From Bacteroidota bacterium (GTDB taxonomy: Bacteria > Bacteroidota > Ignavibacteria > Ignavibacteriales > Ignavibacteriaceae): a stretch of 35,087 bases of DNA. Shown here piece by piece: positions 1 through 7,849 of this stretch; the first letter of the stretch is position 1; every line of letters starts with the position of its first letter. A model generated the notes under the pieces. That model saw nothing but the letters and a program-made list of their open reading frames with translations. It was not told the DNA's origin and ran no database searches. The stretch covers positions 1-35,087 of the forward strand of contig JAKIZM010000037.1 in the NCBI GenBank assembly GCA_022708025.1, written 5' to 3'. A program made the position numbers and the translations under genes.

Positions 1-347
1 AATAGAATCTTGAAATTATCTTTAGCAATGAGGAGGCGAAGTTGGTTTGAAGGAATTTGGTCCAGTACAAATCTCTTCAGTTGGCCATTTGTTGCATCAA
101 AAATAAATTTCTAATGACAAATCTGGGTTAAATAATAGAATCCAATATCATCCTGTAGGCAGCACTTTCGATCTGACATTTTTTTTAAAAGTTGAAGTTA
201 TCCTTAAATCATTGATTAAGATATAGGATTAAAAATTTTGAGAATATCCCTCAAAATCACTAATAACTACTATTCTTTGCAAATATTTTGTAAAATCAAT
301 AAATTACAATCAAAATATTATATACAATTACTTTTTTAAGAATATCC
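1..347. other. Gene-poor left edge; possible minus-strand coding remnant
   Basis: No complete gene is visible. On the minus strand positions 110 down to 1 stay open for about 36 codons after an in-frame stop at 111-113, with a protein-like composition (contains DATNGQLKRF and LDQIPSNQLRLL). There is no ATG, GTG or TTG near its upstream end, so it is either a chance frame, a remnant, or the start of something continuing past the window edge. I do not recognise it. Positions 121-347 are very AT-rich and probably hold the promoter and leader of the lipoprotein gene at 348, but I cannot point to a convincing promoter. Confidence 0.25.
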
Positions 348-1049
348 ATGAAAAACACAATAAAACTATCATACTTAATCTTTCCACTGATTTTAGGAAT
401 TTTTGGCTGTCAAACTGTTAATAGCGGTTTAGTGATTGAAGAACCGGATTTTAACTTAAGCAAACTTAAAGGTAAAGAGGTGCTGATATCTGTCCCGCAG
501 GTAATTGAAAACAATATTCCGAAGACCTCACAACTACCTTTTTTTGACAGCGATGATTTTTCCAAAAGAGAAAGTATCGATACTGATATTCAAAATCTTA
601 TGGTGAAAAAAATTTCAGAGAATCTGGATTTATTCATTCCGAAATCTTTAAGTAAAAGTTTTATTCTTGAAAACAATAACGGCTCAAAAATTCTGATACC
701 TATAATAAAAAAAGATGGCTTTTATAAAGCTGCATCAAAAACACAGTTTAACATTGATGAAAAACTTACACAAAATGGTGATTACATCTTAATTCCATTA
801 GCAATTCAATTGGATGATGTCCGGAATATTAATGAGCGCTATCAAAGTGCCGATTTGGTTGAACCCGGCATTGAAGCTTCTATTAGTTATGTGATTTATG
901 GAATAAATGAAAAGACGATTGTCATTTCAGGTATCGTTCAGGGAGTGGCTAAAAAAAGCTATATGATTGATAAATCACTTGGTAAAGACGATGTGTATTT
1001 TGCTGTTGATGAAGCTATTAAATCACTTGTAAAAGAATTTATGAAATAG
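348..1049 (+). CDS. Predicted lipoprotein of unknown function
   Basis: The 233-residue product starts with a short basic N-terminus, a hydrophobic stretch (about residues 8-20) and a lipobox-like end with Cys21 (IFGC), so it is probably a lipoprotein exported and anchored in a membrane. The mature part has no family motif I recognise; it looks like one compact alpha/beta domain with alternating hydrophobic strands (about residues 140-200) and a C-terminal helix. The gene ends only 4 bases before the histidine kinase gene, so the two are probably co-transcribed and this protein may be an accessory sensor or may monitor the envelope for that kinase. That link rests on position only. There is no clear Shine-Dalgarno sequence; the ATG is chosen because it gives the complete signal sequence. 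Confidence 0.75.
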   Translation: MKNTIKLSYLIFPLILGIFGCQTVNSGLVIEEPDFNLSKLKGKEVLISVPQVIENNIPKTSQLPFFDSDDFSKRESIDTDIQNLMVKKISENLDLFIPKSLSKSFILENNNGSKILIPIIKKDGFYKAASKTQFNIDEKLTQNGDYILIPLAIQLDDVRNINERYQSADLVEPGIEASISYVIYGINEKTIVISGIVQGVAKKSYMIDKSLGKDDVYFAVDEAIKSLVKEFMK

Positions 1050-1053
1050 TTTA

Positions 1054-3072
1054 ATGAATACTTATAAACCACAAACCGGACTATCATTTAAAATAGTCAC
1101 TTCGATTTTTCTCAGTATTTCATTCATACTAATGGTGATATTTTTATATAACTACAATGTTACCAGAACAATTATTGAAAAGAAGATCGAAGACAATGCT
1201 GAAAATCTTGCACAAAATAAAATCAATCAGGTTGAAAAAGTTTTGATTTCTGTTGAAAAGGTACCGCAAAATATTGCAAATCTGATTGAAAAGATTTCAT
1301 ATACAGAAGAACAGCTTATCGAAATTTTAAATACAATGGTTGGTGAAAACGATGAGATTTATGGTGCTACAATTGCATTCGAACCATATATGTTTGATAA
1401 GAACAGAAAATATTTTGCACCTTATGTTTATAAATCTTTTGGATCATTAAAAGCCGTATCTCTTGGAACAGAAACTTATAACTATCATTTTGCTGATTGG
1501 TACACCGTTCCCAAATCGCTTGGAATGGCTGTTTGGAGTGAACCATATTTCGATAAGGGCGGTGGTAATGTTATTATGTCAACATTCTCAGTACCGATTT
1601 TCAGAACAATTAATGGCGAAAGAAAAATTATCGGGATAATAACATCGGATATTTCTTTGGAGTGGCTTGATCAGATAGTTTCAACTATTAAGGTACTGGA
1701 ATCAGGATATGGTTTTCTTATTTCAAAAGAAGGGCGATTGATCACTTATCCGGATATTGATAAAATAATGCACAATACAATATTCGATTTAGCCAGATCA
1801 TTGAAATCGCCTCAGTTAGATCAGGTTGCAAATAAAATGATTAAGGGACAAACAGGATTTGCAAAGATAAATTATACCGATGGAACAAATGGAATAGTTA
1901 ATTGGATTTACTATGCATCTGTTCCTCATAATGGCTGGTCATTGGCAGTAATGTACCCGCTTGATGAACTGACAGGCGAGCTTGATTCTTTGAACAGGAA
2001 AATAATTGCATTAAGTATTTTTGGTATCGTTATTTTATTTGCAGTTATAATGATAATATCAAAATCTATTACAAGACCTTTAACTAAGTTATCTATAGCT
2101 GCAGATCATTTTGCGAAAGGTAAAATGGATTTTCCGTTATCAGAAGTTAGTTCAAATGATGAGATAGGTCATCTTGCAAAGTCATTTATTTTTATGCGTG
2201 ATGAGCTTAAGAAAAAGATGAATGAACTTCACCAGGCTTATCAGGAAATTCAGGATACAAAAACAAAGATAGAAAAATATAACAGATCGCTGGAAGAAAT
2301 TGTTAATCAGAGAACAAAAGAAATTCTTGTCGAAGCTAAAGAATTAAATGAACTGAAATCCAGATTCATTTCAATGATCTCTCACGAGCTCAGAACACCA
2401 CTATATACGATATCATCATCTGCTGAGATTTTGGAATTATATAGTAACAGAATAAAGAATGATGAAAAGATTGAACAATTTAAAAGAATCCAAAATGCAA
2501 TTGAAGAAATAATGGAACTGCTTAACGATGTTATATCTATCAACAAAGCTGAAATTGGAAAAGTTGAGTTAAAAATAGAAGAGATAAACATAGTTGATTA
2601 CAGCAGACAGATAATTGAGGAGCTGTCTGCAAGGTTTGATAAGAAACCCAAACTGGTATTTTCCTCCAGTAATAATGTAATTAAGGTTAATTCTGATAAG
2701 AAGGAATTAAGGCAAATAATTTCAAACTTAGTAGTAAATGCTCTTAAGTACACCCAGGAAGATAAAAAGGTTTATTTCCATGTTTCTTTAAATAAGGAGA
2801 AAGTGATAATTGAAGTAAAAGATGAAGGTATAGGAATTAAAGAAGAAGATAAAGATAATGTTTTTGAACTATTTGCACGGGGAAAAAACGTTGGAGGAAT
2901 TCACGGCACCGGACTCGGATTAGCAATTACCAAAAGATCAATTGAAATTTTGGGAGGCGAGCTTTTCTTTAACAGCAAAGAAAATGTTGGCAGTGTTTTT
3001 ATTGTAAAAATACCACATAATATTATTATTAAAGACAGTAAACAAAAAGAAATTCTAACTGAACAGATTTAA
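1054..3072 (+). CDS. Membrane sensor histidine kinase (dCache-HAMP-HisKA-HATPase)
   Basis: A complete 672-residue hybrid-free sensor kinase. TM1 spans about residues 12-34 and TM2 about 317-337. Between them is a roughly 280-residue extracytoplasmic region with dCache (PDC) features, including DWY at 148-150 and a WSEPYF segment at 161-166. HAMP follows TM2 (about 336-389), then a coiled coil (about 385-435). The HisKA phosphoacceptor is His444 in SHELRTP. The ATPase domain shows the N-box (Asn558, Asn562), the G1 box DEGIGI (590-595) and the G2 box GTGLGLAI (618-625). It would sense a small periplasmic ligand and phosphorylate the response regulator whose gene begins 5 bases after its stop. 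Its position next to eutH makes ethanolamine or a related compound a plausible signal, but the ligand is inferred and not visible in the sequence. Confidence 0.93.
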   Translation: MNTYKPQTGLSFKIVTSIFLSISFILMVIFLYNYNVTRTIIEKKIEDNAENLAQNKINQVEKVLISVEKVPQNIANLIEKISYTEEQLIEILNTMVGENDEIYGATIAFEPYMFDKNRKYFAPYVYKSFGSLKAVSLGTETYNYHFADWYTVPKSLGMAVWSEPYFDKGGGNVIMSTFSVPIFRTINGERKIIGIITSDISLEWLDQIVSTIKVLESGYGFLISKEGRLITYPDIDKIMHNTIFDLARSLKSPQLDQVANKMIKGQTGFAKINYTDGTNGIVNWIYYASVPHNGWSLAVMYPLDELTGELDSLNRKIIALSIFGIVILFAVIMIISKSITRPLTKLSIAADHFAKGKMDFPLSEVSSNDEIGHLAKSFIFMRDELKKKMNELHQAYQEIQDTKTKIEKYNRSLEEIVNQRTKEILVEAKELNELKSRFISMISHELRTPLYTISSSAEILELYSNRIKNDEKIEQFKRIQNAIEEIMELLNDVISINKAEIGKVELKIEEINIVDYSRQIIEELSARFDKKPKLVFSSSNNVIKVNSDKKELRQIISNLVVNALKYTQEDKKVYFHVSLNKEKVIIEVKDEGIGIKEEDKDNVFELFARGKNVGGIHGTGLGLAITKRSIEILGGELFFNSKENVGSVFIVKIPHNIIIKDSKQKEILTEQI

Positions 3073-3076
3073 GTCA

Positions 3077-3835
3077 ATGGAAACAGTACTTTTTATTGAA
3101 GATGATAAAGCCCTTCGGGAAAACTTCGGAAAAATCCTGAGCTTAAATAATTATTATCCAATAGTGGCTGAAACCGGAGAGATGGGATTAAAGCTGGCGA
3201 AAAAGATGTTACCGGATTTGATAGTGTGTGATATTATGCTGCCGGATATTGACGGCTATCAGATATTGAAAGAACTTTCTCAAACAAAAGAAACTCAGAC
3301 AATTCCTTTTATTTTCCTGACTGCTAAAGCAGAGATGGATGATCTTCGTAAAGGAATGAATTTGGGAGCTGATGATTATTTAACAAAACCAATAAAAACA
3401 AAGGAAGTGCTGAAAGCAATCCGTTTGCGGTTAGATAAGAAAATAAAAGTTAGTGAGATGGCATCCGATGTTAAGCAGGATGAAAACCAGCAGTTATCAG
3501 TTGAAGACTCAATATTAATTTCATCGGACGGAAAGGCACATTCAGTTAATCTAAATGAAATTGTATGTATTATCTCAGCCGGTGTTTATTCAAACATTAA
3601 TATTATTAATAATAAAACGTTTTTGGTGAGAAAATTAATTAAAGAGTGGGAAAAAGTTTTACCTGAAAAATGTTTTATAAGAGTTCATCGAACTGCAATT
3701 ATTAACACTAATCATATCACATCTATAGAAAAAAGTCCAAATCATACCTTTAGAATATTTTTAAAAGATTTTAACCGCGCAATATTATCAAGTCACAAAT
3801 TCAGCAGAAGATTAAGAGAAAAGCTTTTTCAGTAA
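3077..3835 (+). CDS. Response regulator, receiver plus LytTR DNA-binding domain
   Basis: The 252-residue protein has an N-terminal receiver domain (about 1-120) with the acidic pocket at Glu8/Asp9/Asp10, phosphoacceptor Asp52 (VCDIMLPD), Thr82 and Lys104 (LTKP). After a linker, residues about 141-250 form a LytTR domain, recognisable from the IRVHRTAIINTNHI segment (201-214) and the preceding FLVRKLIKEWEKVLP. LytTR regulators normally bind two short direct repeats about two helical turns apart. Such a repeat lies just downstream (3876-3908) in front of eutH, so this protein is the best candidate for the regulator of the ethanolamine genes. It replaces the EutR (AraC-type) and EutV (ANTAR) regulators known from other eut loci, neither of which is present here. 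The family call is firm; the target genes are inferred. Confidence 0.93.
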   Translation: METVLFIEDDKALRENFGKILSLNNYYPIVAETGEMGLKLAKKMLPDLIVCDIMLPDIDGYQILKELSQTKETQTIPFIFLTAKAEMDDLRKGMNLGADDYLTKPIKTKEVLKAIRLRLDKKIKVSEMASDVKQDENQQLSVEDSILISSDGKAHSVNLNEIVCIISAGVYSNINIINNKTFLVRKLIKEWEKVLPEKCFIRVHRTAIINTNHITSIEKSPNHTFRIFLKDFNRAILSSHKFSRRLREKLFQ

Positions 3836-3875
3836 GCAATTGGCTTAACACACCTGTTTTTATCCTGAAAACTCT

Positions 3876-3908
3876 AAGCTTATTACAAAAAGTAGCAAGC
3901 TTATTACA
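3876..3908 (+). promoter_or_regulatory. Perfect 12-bp direct repeat, candidate LytTR operator before eutH
   Basis: The 12-mer AAGCTTATTACA occurs at 3876-3887 and again at 3897-3908, giving an exact 21-bp period, two helical turns, which is the geometry expected for a LytTR-domain dimer. It sits in the 298-base gap (3836-4133) between the LytTR regulator gene and eutH. The rest of that gap is AT-rich with no other clear signal; a promoter is expected between 3909 and 4133 but I cannot fix its boxes. The repeat sequence matches the classical LytTR consensus only loosely, so the assignment rests on spacing and context. Confidence 0.5.
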
Positions 3909-4133
3909 TTTTTAAACTATTCTTAACAATTATGGTGATGTTTGCTCAGGATTTCAGAACAATTATCGAAAAAGTGGTGTTATTCTTTTAAGTTATGGAT
4001 GCTATGCTTGTAGATATATTTTATAAAAATCTAAATCTCTCAAATCGTTTTTGCTTTTTAAACAAGCACAAATCTGACTGGGCAAATTTACTTCAGAAAA
4101 TCAATTCATTTTTTTTAATCAAGGGATATTGAT

Positions 4134-5369
4134 ATGCAGATTATTAATGAAATAATTTTATACATAATGGTGGGGTTTTTATTAATTGGTGCTTTGGATA
4201 GAATTTTAGATCAATTCGGGGGTTCAGCAAATGTCTTAAAAAAAATCGGATTAGGGTTTTTAGGTAATGCAATTGATGGAGTAGGAAAAGAATTTGAAGA
4301 AGGTTTTAATTCGTGGGGAGCTTTGGCACTTGCAATGGTTGGAGTGATTGCTTTAGCGCCGGTTTTAGCAGCTATATTAAGTCCTATTATTATACCACTA
4401 TATTCAGCTCTCGGTGCAAGTCCAGCAATGTTTGGAACAACTCTTTTAGCCAATGATATGGGCGGATATTTTCTTGCAAAAGAATTAGTTACCGAAAATG
4501 GAATTGTAACTGATTATGCATCCTGGATGTACGCAGGTTTAATATTAGGTTCTATGATGGGTCCGACAATTGTTTTTACAATTCCAGTTGGTATTGGTAT
4601 CATTGATAAAAAAGACAGACCATCTTTAGCGCTTGGAATATTAGCCGGTATGGTTACAATACCTATTGGATGTATTGCCGGAGGTCTTATAGCAATATAT
4701 TCTTCAATAACAACTCCGGAAGGGGCACCGATAGTTTTTTCATATTCTTTAATATTCACCAATCTGATTCCGATTGTAATTTTTTCTGCTCTTATTTCCG
4801 TCGGCTTATGGAAGATCCCAAATCTGATGATAAAAGGATTTATGATCTTTGCCAAATTGTTAGTAGCATTTATTACAATAGGATTAGCATCAATTGTATT
4901 TGAAACATTAACAGGTATTCCATTAATACCGGGTCTGGAACCAATTGTTCCTATTATCGGAGATACACCGGGAATAGATATCAGAGCACTTGAAGTAGTC
5001 AGTAGAATTGCACTGATACTTGCCGGTGCTTATCCAATGGTTTTTCTAGTATCTAAATGGTTTAAGAAACCACTTACCAAATTGGGGCTAAAACTGGGAG
5101 TTAGCGAAGTTTCAGCTGTTGGGTTTATCGCAACACTTGCTAATTGCATTCCGATGTTCAAAATATTAAGCAATATGGATGAACGCGGGAAAGTAATAAA
5201 TATAGCATTTGCAGTTAGCGCTGCATTTACTTTAGGAGATCATCTTGGTTTTACAGCCGCTGTTAAACCGGATATGATATTTCCGGTAATGGTTGGAAAA
5301 CTGACAGCAGGTGTTACAGCTATTTTAGTTGCAATGATTGTTGCACCAAAAAATAAATTAACTAATTAA
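4134..5369 (+). CDS. eutH: Ethanolamine permease EutH
   Basis: A 411-residue polytopic inner-membrane protein that closely follows the enteric EutH pattern from end to end: the N-terminal INEIILYIMV segment, LDRILDQFGGSA (about 22-33), a long conserved run around LLANDMGGYFLAKEL, LILGSMMGPTIVF, and the C-terminal GKVIN-FAVSAAF-LGDHLGF segment. The length matches the roughly 408 residues of enteric EutH. EutH moves ethanolamine across the inner membrane and matters most at low external concentration or low pH. An AGGGA-type ribosome site precedes the ATG. In enteric bacteria eutH lies inside the eut operon; here it heads a separate uptake module together with a porin and a phosphatase gene, 41 and 21 bases apart, in front of the main operon. 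Confidence 0.97.
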   Translation: MQIINEIILYIMVGFLLIGALDRILDQFGGSANVLKKIGLGFLGNAIDGVGKEFEEGFNSWGALALAMVGVIALAPVLAAILSPIIIPLYSALGASPAMFGTTLLANDMGGYFLAKELVTENGIVTDYASWMYAGLILGSMMGPTIVFTIPVGIGIIDKKDRPSLALGILAGMVTIPIGCIAGGLIAIYSSITTPEGAPIVFSYSLIFTNLIPIVIFSALISVGLWKIPNLMIKGFMIFAKLLVAFITIGLASIVFETLTGIPLIPGLEPIVPIIGDTPGIDIRALEVVSRIALILAGAYPMVFLVSKWFKKPLTKLGLKLGVSEVSAVGFIATLANCIPMFKILSNMDERGKVINIAFAVSAAFTLGDHLGFTAAVKPDMIFPVMVGKLTAGVTAILVAMIVAPKNKLTN

Positions 5370-5410
5370 ATATTCTTTTTTTCAATTCAACTAAACAGAG
5401 GAGATCTACA

Positions 5411-6514
5411 ATGATAAAAAACTTCTTTTTAACTTTGGTTGCAGTTATGATGTTAGTGCCCGCAACATTGGCTGCAGACCCGGAAAAGTATTCGGAGGAT
5501 AATACATATATCCCCAATACTCCATTTTTCGGAAAAATATCTGATAACTTTAGTTTGTCTTCAACACTGCGTTACAGATATTTAATCGATGATCCATATA
5601 CAAAGAAAACACAAAATTATTTTTACTTTCAGCGTGGTTATATCACAATGAAGTATAAATTTACTGATAAAATCCGTGCTAGATTTACTATGGATTTTGA
5701 TCATACTAATCGAATTGCTCTCAGATCAGCCTCAATTGGCAGTGGAGGGGAATTAAATACAAGTACAGTAAACGCCAATGACGGTACCCGTGGAAGAATC
5801 AAATATGCCTATTTGGAAATGGATGATTTCCTTGGGTTAAATGGTCTTACAGCTACCTTCGGTAATTACGAGCAGCCTGGTCCGCAGGATTACCACAACA
5901 CAATTGAAAACAGCTGGTTAGACAGATATTATACTTACGGATTCAGTTCAGCTGTTACCGGTGCAATGTTAACTTATAACTTCCCGGAAAAATGGGGATA
6001 CGTTCGTGCTGCAGTTGCAAACTATAATGGTTATACAAAGGCAGTCGATGAAAATAAAGCTAAAAACTTTATATCAGACATCTGGATTAAACCTCCCGGA
6101 ACTGGTATTACAGTATTTGGCTGGACAATGATTGATTATTATGCTGCTAATAATAATGAAGCACATAATAATGTTTTTGGCGGCGGTTTAGAATATAAAC
6201 TTGCTAAAATGTTAGACGTTGGTGGTGAAGTAGATTTTGCTAAAAACTCAGTGTCTGAAATAAAAGCTGCTTCATATATGGGATATATTAATTATTCACC
6301 TCTACCTGAACTATTGTTTGTTGGTCAGGTAGGTATGATGGATAATAATACAGATGTAAGTGACGATGAAATGCTGATGATCATTGGCGGTGTTAATTAT
6401 GAATTTGTTTCTGATACCTACATTATGTTCAACTTAGTTAATGAGAGCTTTAAAGTAGGCGGTGAATCAAAATCAAATATGAGATATAATTTCCAATTAT
6501 TAGTTAATTTCTAA
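5411..6514 (+). CDS. Outer-membrane porin-like beta-barrel protein
   Basis: The 367-residue product has a signal peptide (hydrophobic 5-19, probable cleavage after ATLA at about residue 21) and a mature part made of alternating short amphipathic strands with many Tyr, Phe and Gly. It ends in a C-terminal aromatic strand (NFQLLVNF) typical of outer-membrane barrels. Strand patterns such as TLRYRYLID and YITMKYKF resemble phosphate-selective-type or general porins, but I cannot assign a precise family. A good GAGGAG ribosome site lies 6 to 11 bases before the ATG. Its place between eutH and the phosphatase lipoprotein suggests it lets ethanolamine or phosphoethanolamine through the outer membrane. 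That substrate is inferred from context only. Confidence 0.8.
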   Translation: MIKNFFLTLVAVMMLVPATLAADPEKYSEDNTYIPNTPFFGKISDNFSLSSTLRYRYLIDDPYTKKTQNYFYFQRGYITMKYKFTDKIRARFTMDFDHTNRIALRSASIGSGGELNTSTVNANDGTRGRIKYAYLEMDDFLGLNGLTATFGNYEQPGPQDYHNTIENSWLDRYYTYGFSSAVTGAMLTYNFPEKWGYVRAAVANYNGYTKAVDENKAKNFISDIWIKPPGTGITVFGWTMIDYYAANNNEAHNNVFGGGLEYKLAKMLDVGGEVDFAKNSVSEIKAASYMGYINYSPLPELLFVGQVGMMDNNTDVSDDEMLMIIGGVNYEFVSDTYIMFNLVNESFKVGGESKSNMRYNFQLLVNF

Positions 6515-6535
6515 AAAAAACAAGAGGTAAAAAAA

Positions 6536-7792
6536 ATGTTATTAAAAAAAGTTTTTAATATTCTAATTCTCAGTGCTATTATTTTGGGATGTTCATCAGT
6601 TAATTCTGCTGGAGATAAAACAAAGTTAGCAAGAATGAACTGGTCAGATAAGAACTATGAAGTTCTTAATAACCTTATTACAGATTATGGAATTGGCGGA
6701 AAAAATTATGATGCAAACAAACCTCCGTATGTAGTATTTGATTGGGATCAAACCTGCGGTCATTTTGATGTTGAAGAAGCAATAATGAGATACCAGTTAA
6801 GTCATCTCCGTTTTAAGATGACAAAAGACCAATTTGCCGGATTATTAAAAGACGAAATAAAAGGAGTTACTAAATTATCAGCAGATTATAATAATACACC
6901 ATTGAAAGATATCAATGCTGACTTGATTGCTGATTACAATTACCTTTACGATAATTATGAGGGATTAGCTGGCAAAATGAAATTAGAGGATATTCAAAAG
7001 ACTCCTCAATACAATGACTTTATCGCTAAAGTTGCATTCTTATATGACGGATACTGTGATACAAAGGGTATTGATGCTGATTACGGATATCCCTGGGTTC
7101 TTTATCTGTTTACTGGTTTTACCGAAGCTGATGTTCAGGCATTAGCTAAAGAAGCTATACAATTTGAATTAGGCAATAAATTAGGAAAGAGCAAGTGGGG
7201 AACACCTGCCGGCTTTAATACTAAAGCAGGAGCTGTAAGCTATTCCTTCAAGACAGGATTAAGATTATATCCTGAAATGCAGAATCTGATTTTTGCTCTT
7301 CAAACAAATGGTATTGAGGTATGGATTGTATCAGCAAGCTATAAGCCGGTTATTCAGACAATATCAGGCGCTGATTATGGATACAATGTTCCATCTGACA
7401 GAGTTATTGCAATGGAATTGGGTGAAAAGAACGGAGTCATTCAGCCTTATTATAAAGAAAATTATCCACAGACTCAAAGAATGGGTAAAGTAGAAGCTAT
7501 AAAGCTGATAATTCAGGATGGTTTAGGAAAAAATTGGGACCCATTAATGTCAGCTGGCGATAGCGACGGCGATTATGAGATGTCAACAGAATATAAGGAT
7601 ATGAAACTTACAGTTGTATTCAACAGAGTTAAAGGCGGACCAATTGGTGAGCTCAGCAAGAAAGCTGTTGAACAAAAAGATGAAGCATATCCAAGATTTA
7701 TTCTGCAGGGTCGCGATGAGAATACTGGGGTATTCCGCAAAAGCTCCGAATCTATACTCTTAGGTAAAACAGAACCCCAGTTATTGAAATAA
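6536..7792 (+). CDS. HAD-superfamily phosphatase lipoprotein, possible phosphoethanolamine/phosphocholine phosphatase
   Basis: The 418-residue product begins with a lipoprotein signal (IILGC, Cys19). HAD motif I is VVFDWDQTC, with nucleophile Asp69 and general acid Asp71. Motif II is the Ser in WIVSASYKP, a lysine is available in the GKVEAIK segment, and the metal-binding motif GDSDGDYEM is about three quarters along. A large cap insertion of about 150 residues lies between motifs I and II. The FDWD start and the cap organisation recall secreted phosphoserine-phosphatase-like enzymes such as phosphorylcholine phosphatase of pseudomonads. Next to eutH and a porin gene, an attractive role is cleavage of phosphoethanolamine from lipid head groups outside the inner membrane to supply ethanolamine. 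HAD membership and export are clear; substrate is inferred. Confidence 0.85.
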   Translation: MLLKKVFNILILSAIILGCSSVNSAGDKTKLARMNWSDKNYEVLNNLITDYGIGGKNYDANKPPYVVFDWDQTCGHFDVEEAIMRYQLSHLRFKMTKDQFAGLLKDEIKGVTKLSADYNNTPLKDINADLIADYNYLYDNYEGLAGKMKLEDIQKTPQYNDFIAKVAFLYDGYCDTKGIDADYGYPWVLYLFTGFTEADVQALAKEAIQFELGNKLGKSKWGTPAGFNTKAGAVSYSFKTGLRLYPEMQNLIFALQTNGIEVWIVSASYKPVIQTISGADYGYNVPSDRVIAMELGEKNGVIQPYYKENYPQTQRMGKVEAIKLIIQDGLGKNWDPLMSAGDSDGDYEMSTEYKDMKLTVVFNRVKGGPIGELSKKAVEQKDEAYPRFILQGRDENTGVFRKSSESILLGKTEPQLLK

Positions 7793-7802
7793 CTGAATTT
7801 AT

Positions 7803-7830
7803 AAGCAGGGAGTAAGCTCCCTGCTTTTTT
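7803..7830 (+). terminator. Intrinsic terminator between the uptake module and eutA
   Basis: A perfect 10-bp stem (7803-7812 with 7817-7826) carries a TAAG loop, is rich in G+C in its middle, and runs into a T tract ending at 7830. Just upstream, 7778-7795 can form a second, AT-rich hairpin (CAGTTATT against AATAACTG) that overlaps the stop codon of the phosphatase gene. The terminator is only 19 bases from the GTG start of eutA, leaving almost no room for an independent promoter. It may therefore act as an attenuator, not only as an end point. Confidence 0.9.
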
Positions 7831-7849
7831 CTTAAATATATGTAATAAA

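Noticed and set aside
1..110. Minus-strand 36-codon frame as a transposase or other gene fragment
   Set aside because: Too short, without a start codon and without a family match I can recognise; kept only as a low-confidence note.
3833..3847. Terminator after the response regulator gene
   Set aside because: Only a 5-bp stem (TAAGC with GCTTA) can form and no T tract follows.
3836..4133. Possible cobalamin riboswitch upstream of eutH or eutA
   Set aside because: No B12-box-like GCCACTG core and no suitable structured leader is visible in either gap; the one GCCACT match seen lies inside the C25 protease coding region.
4211..4855. Minus-strand open frames opposite eutH
   Set aside because: Shadows of a strongly conserved gene, with no start signals and low-complexity translations.
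7793..7849. ANTAR-type twin-hairpin antiterminator target as in Firmicutes eut loci
   Set aside because: Two hairpins exist, but their loops are 2-4 bases instead of the conserved hexaloops, and no ANTAR protein gene is in the window.
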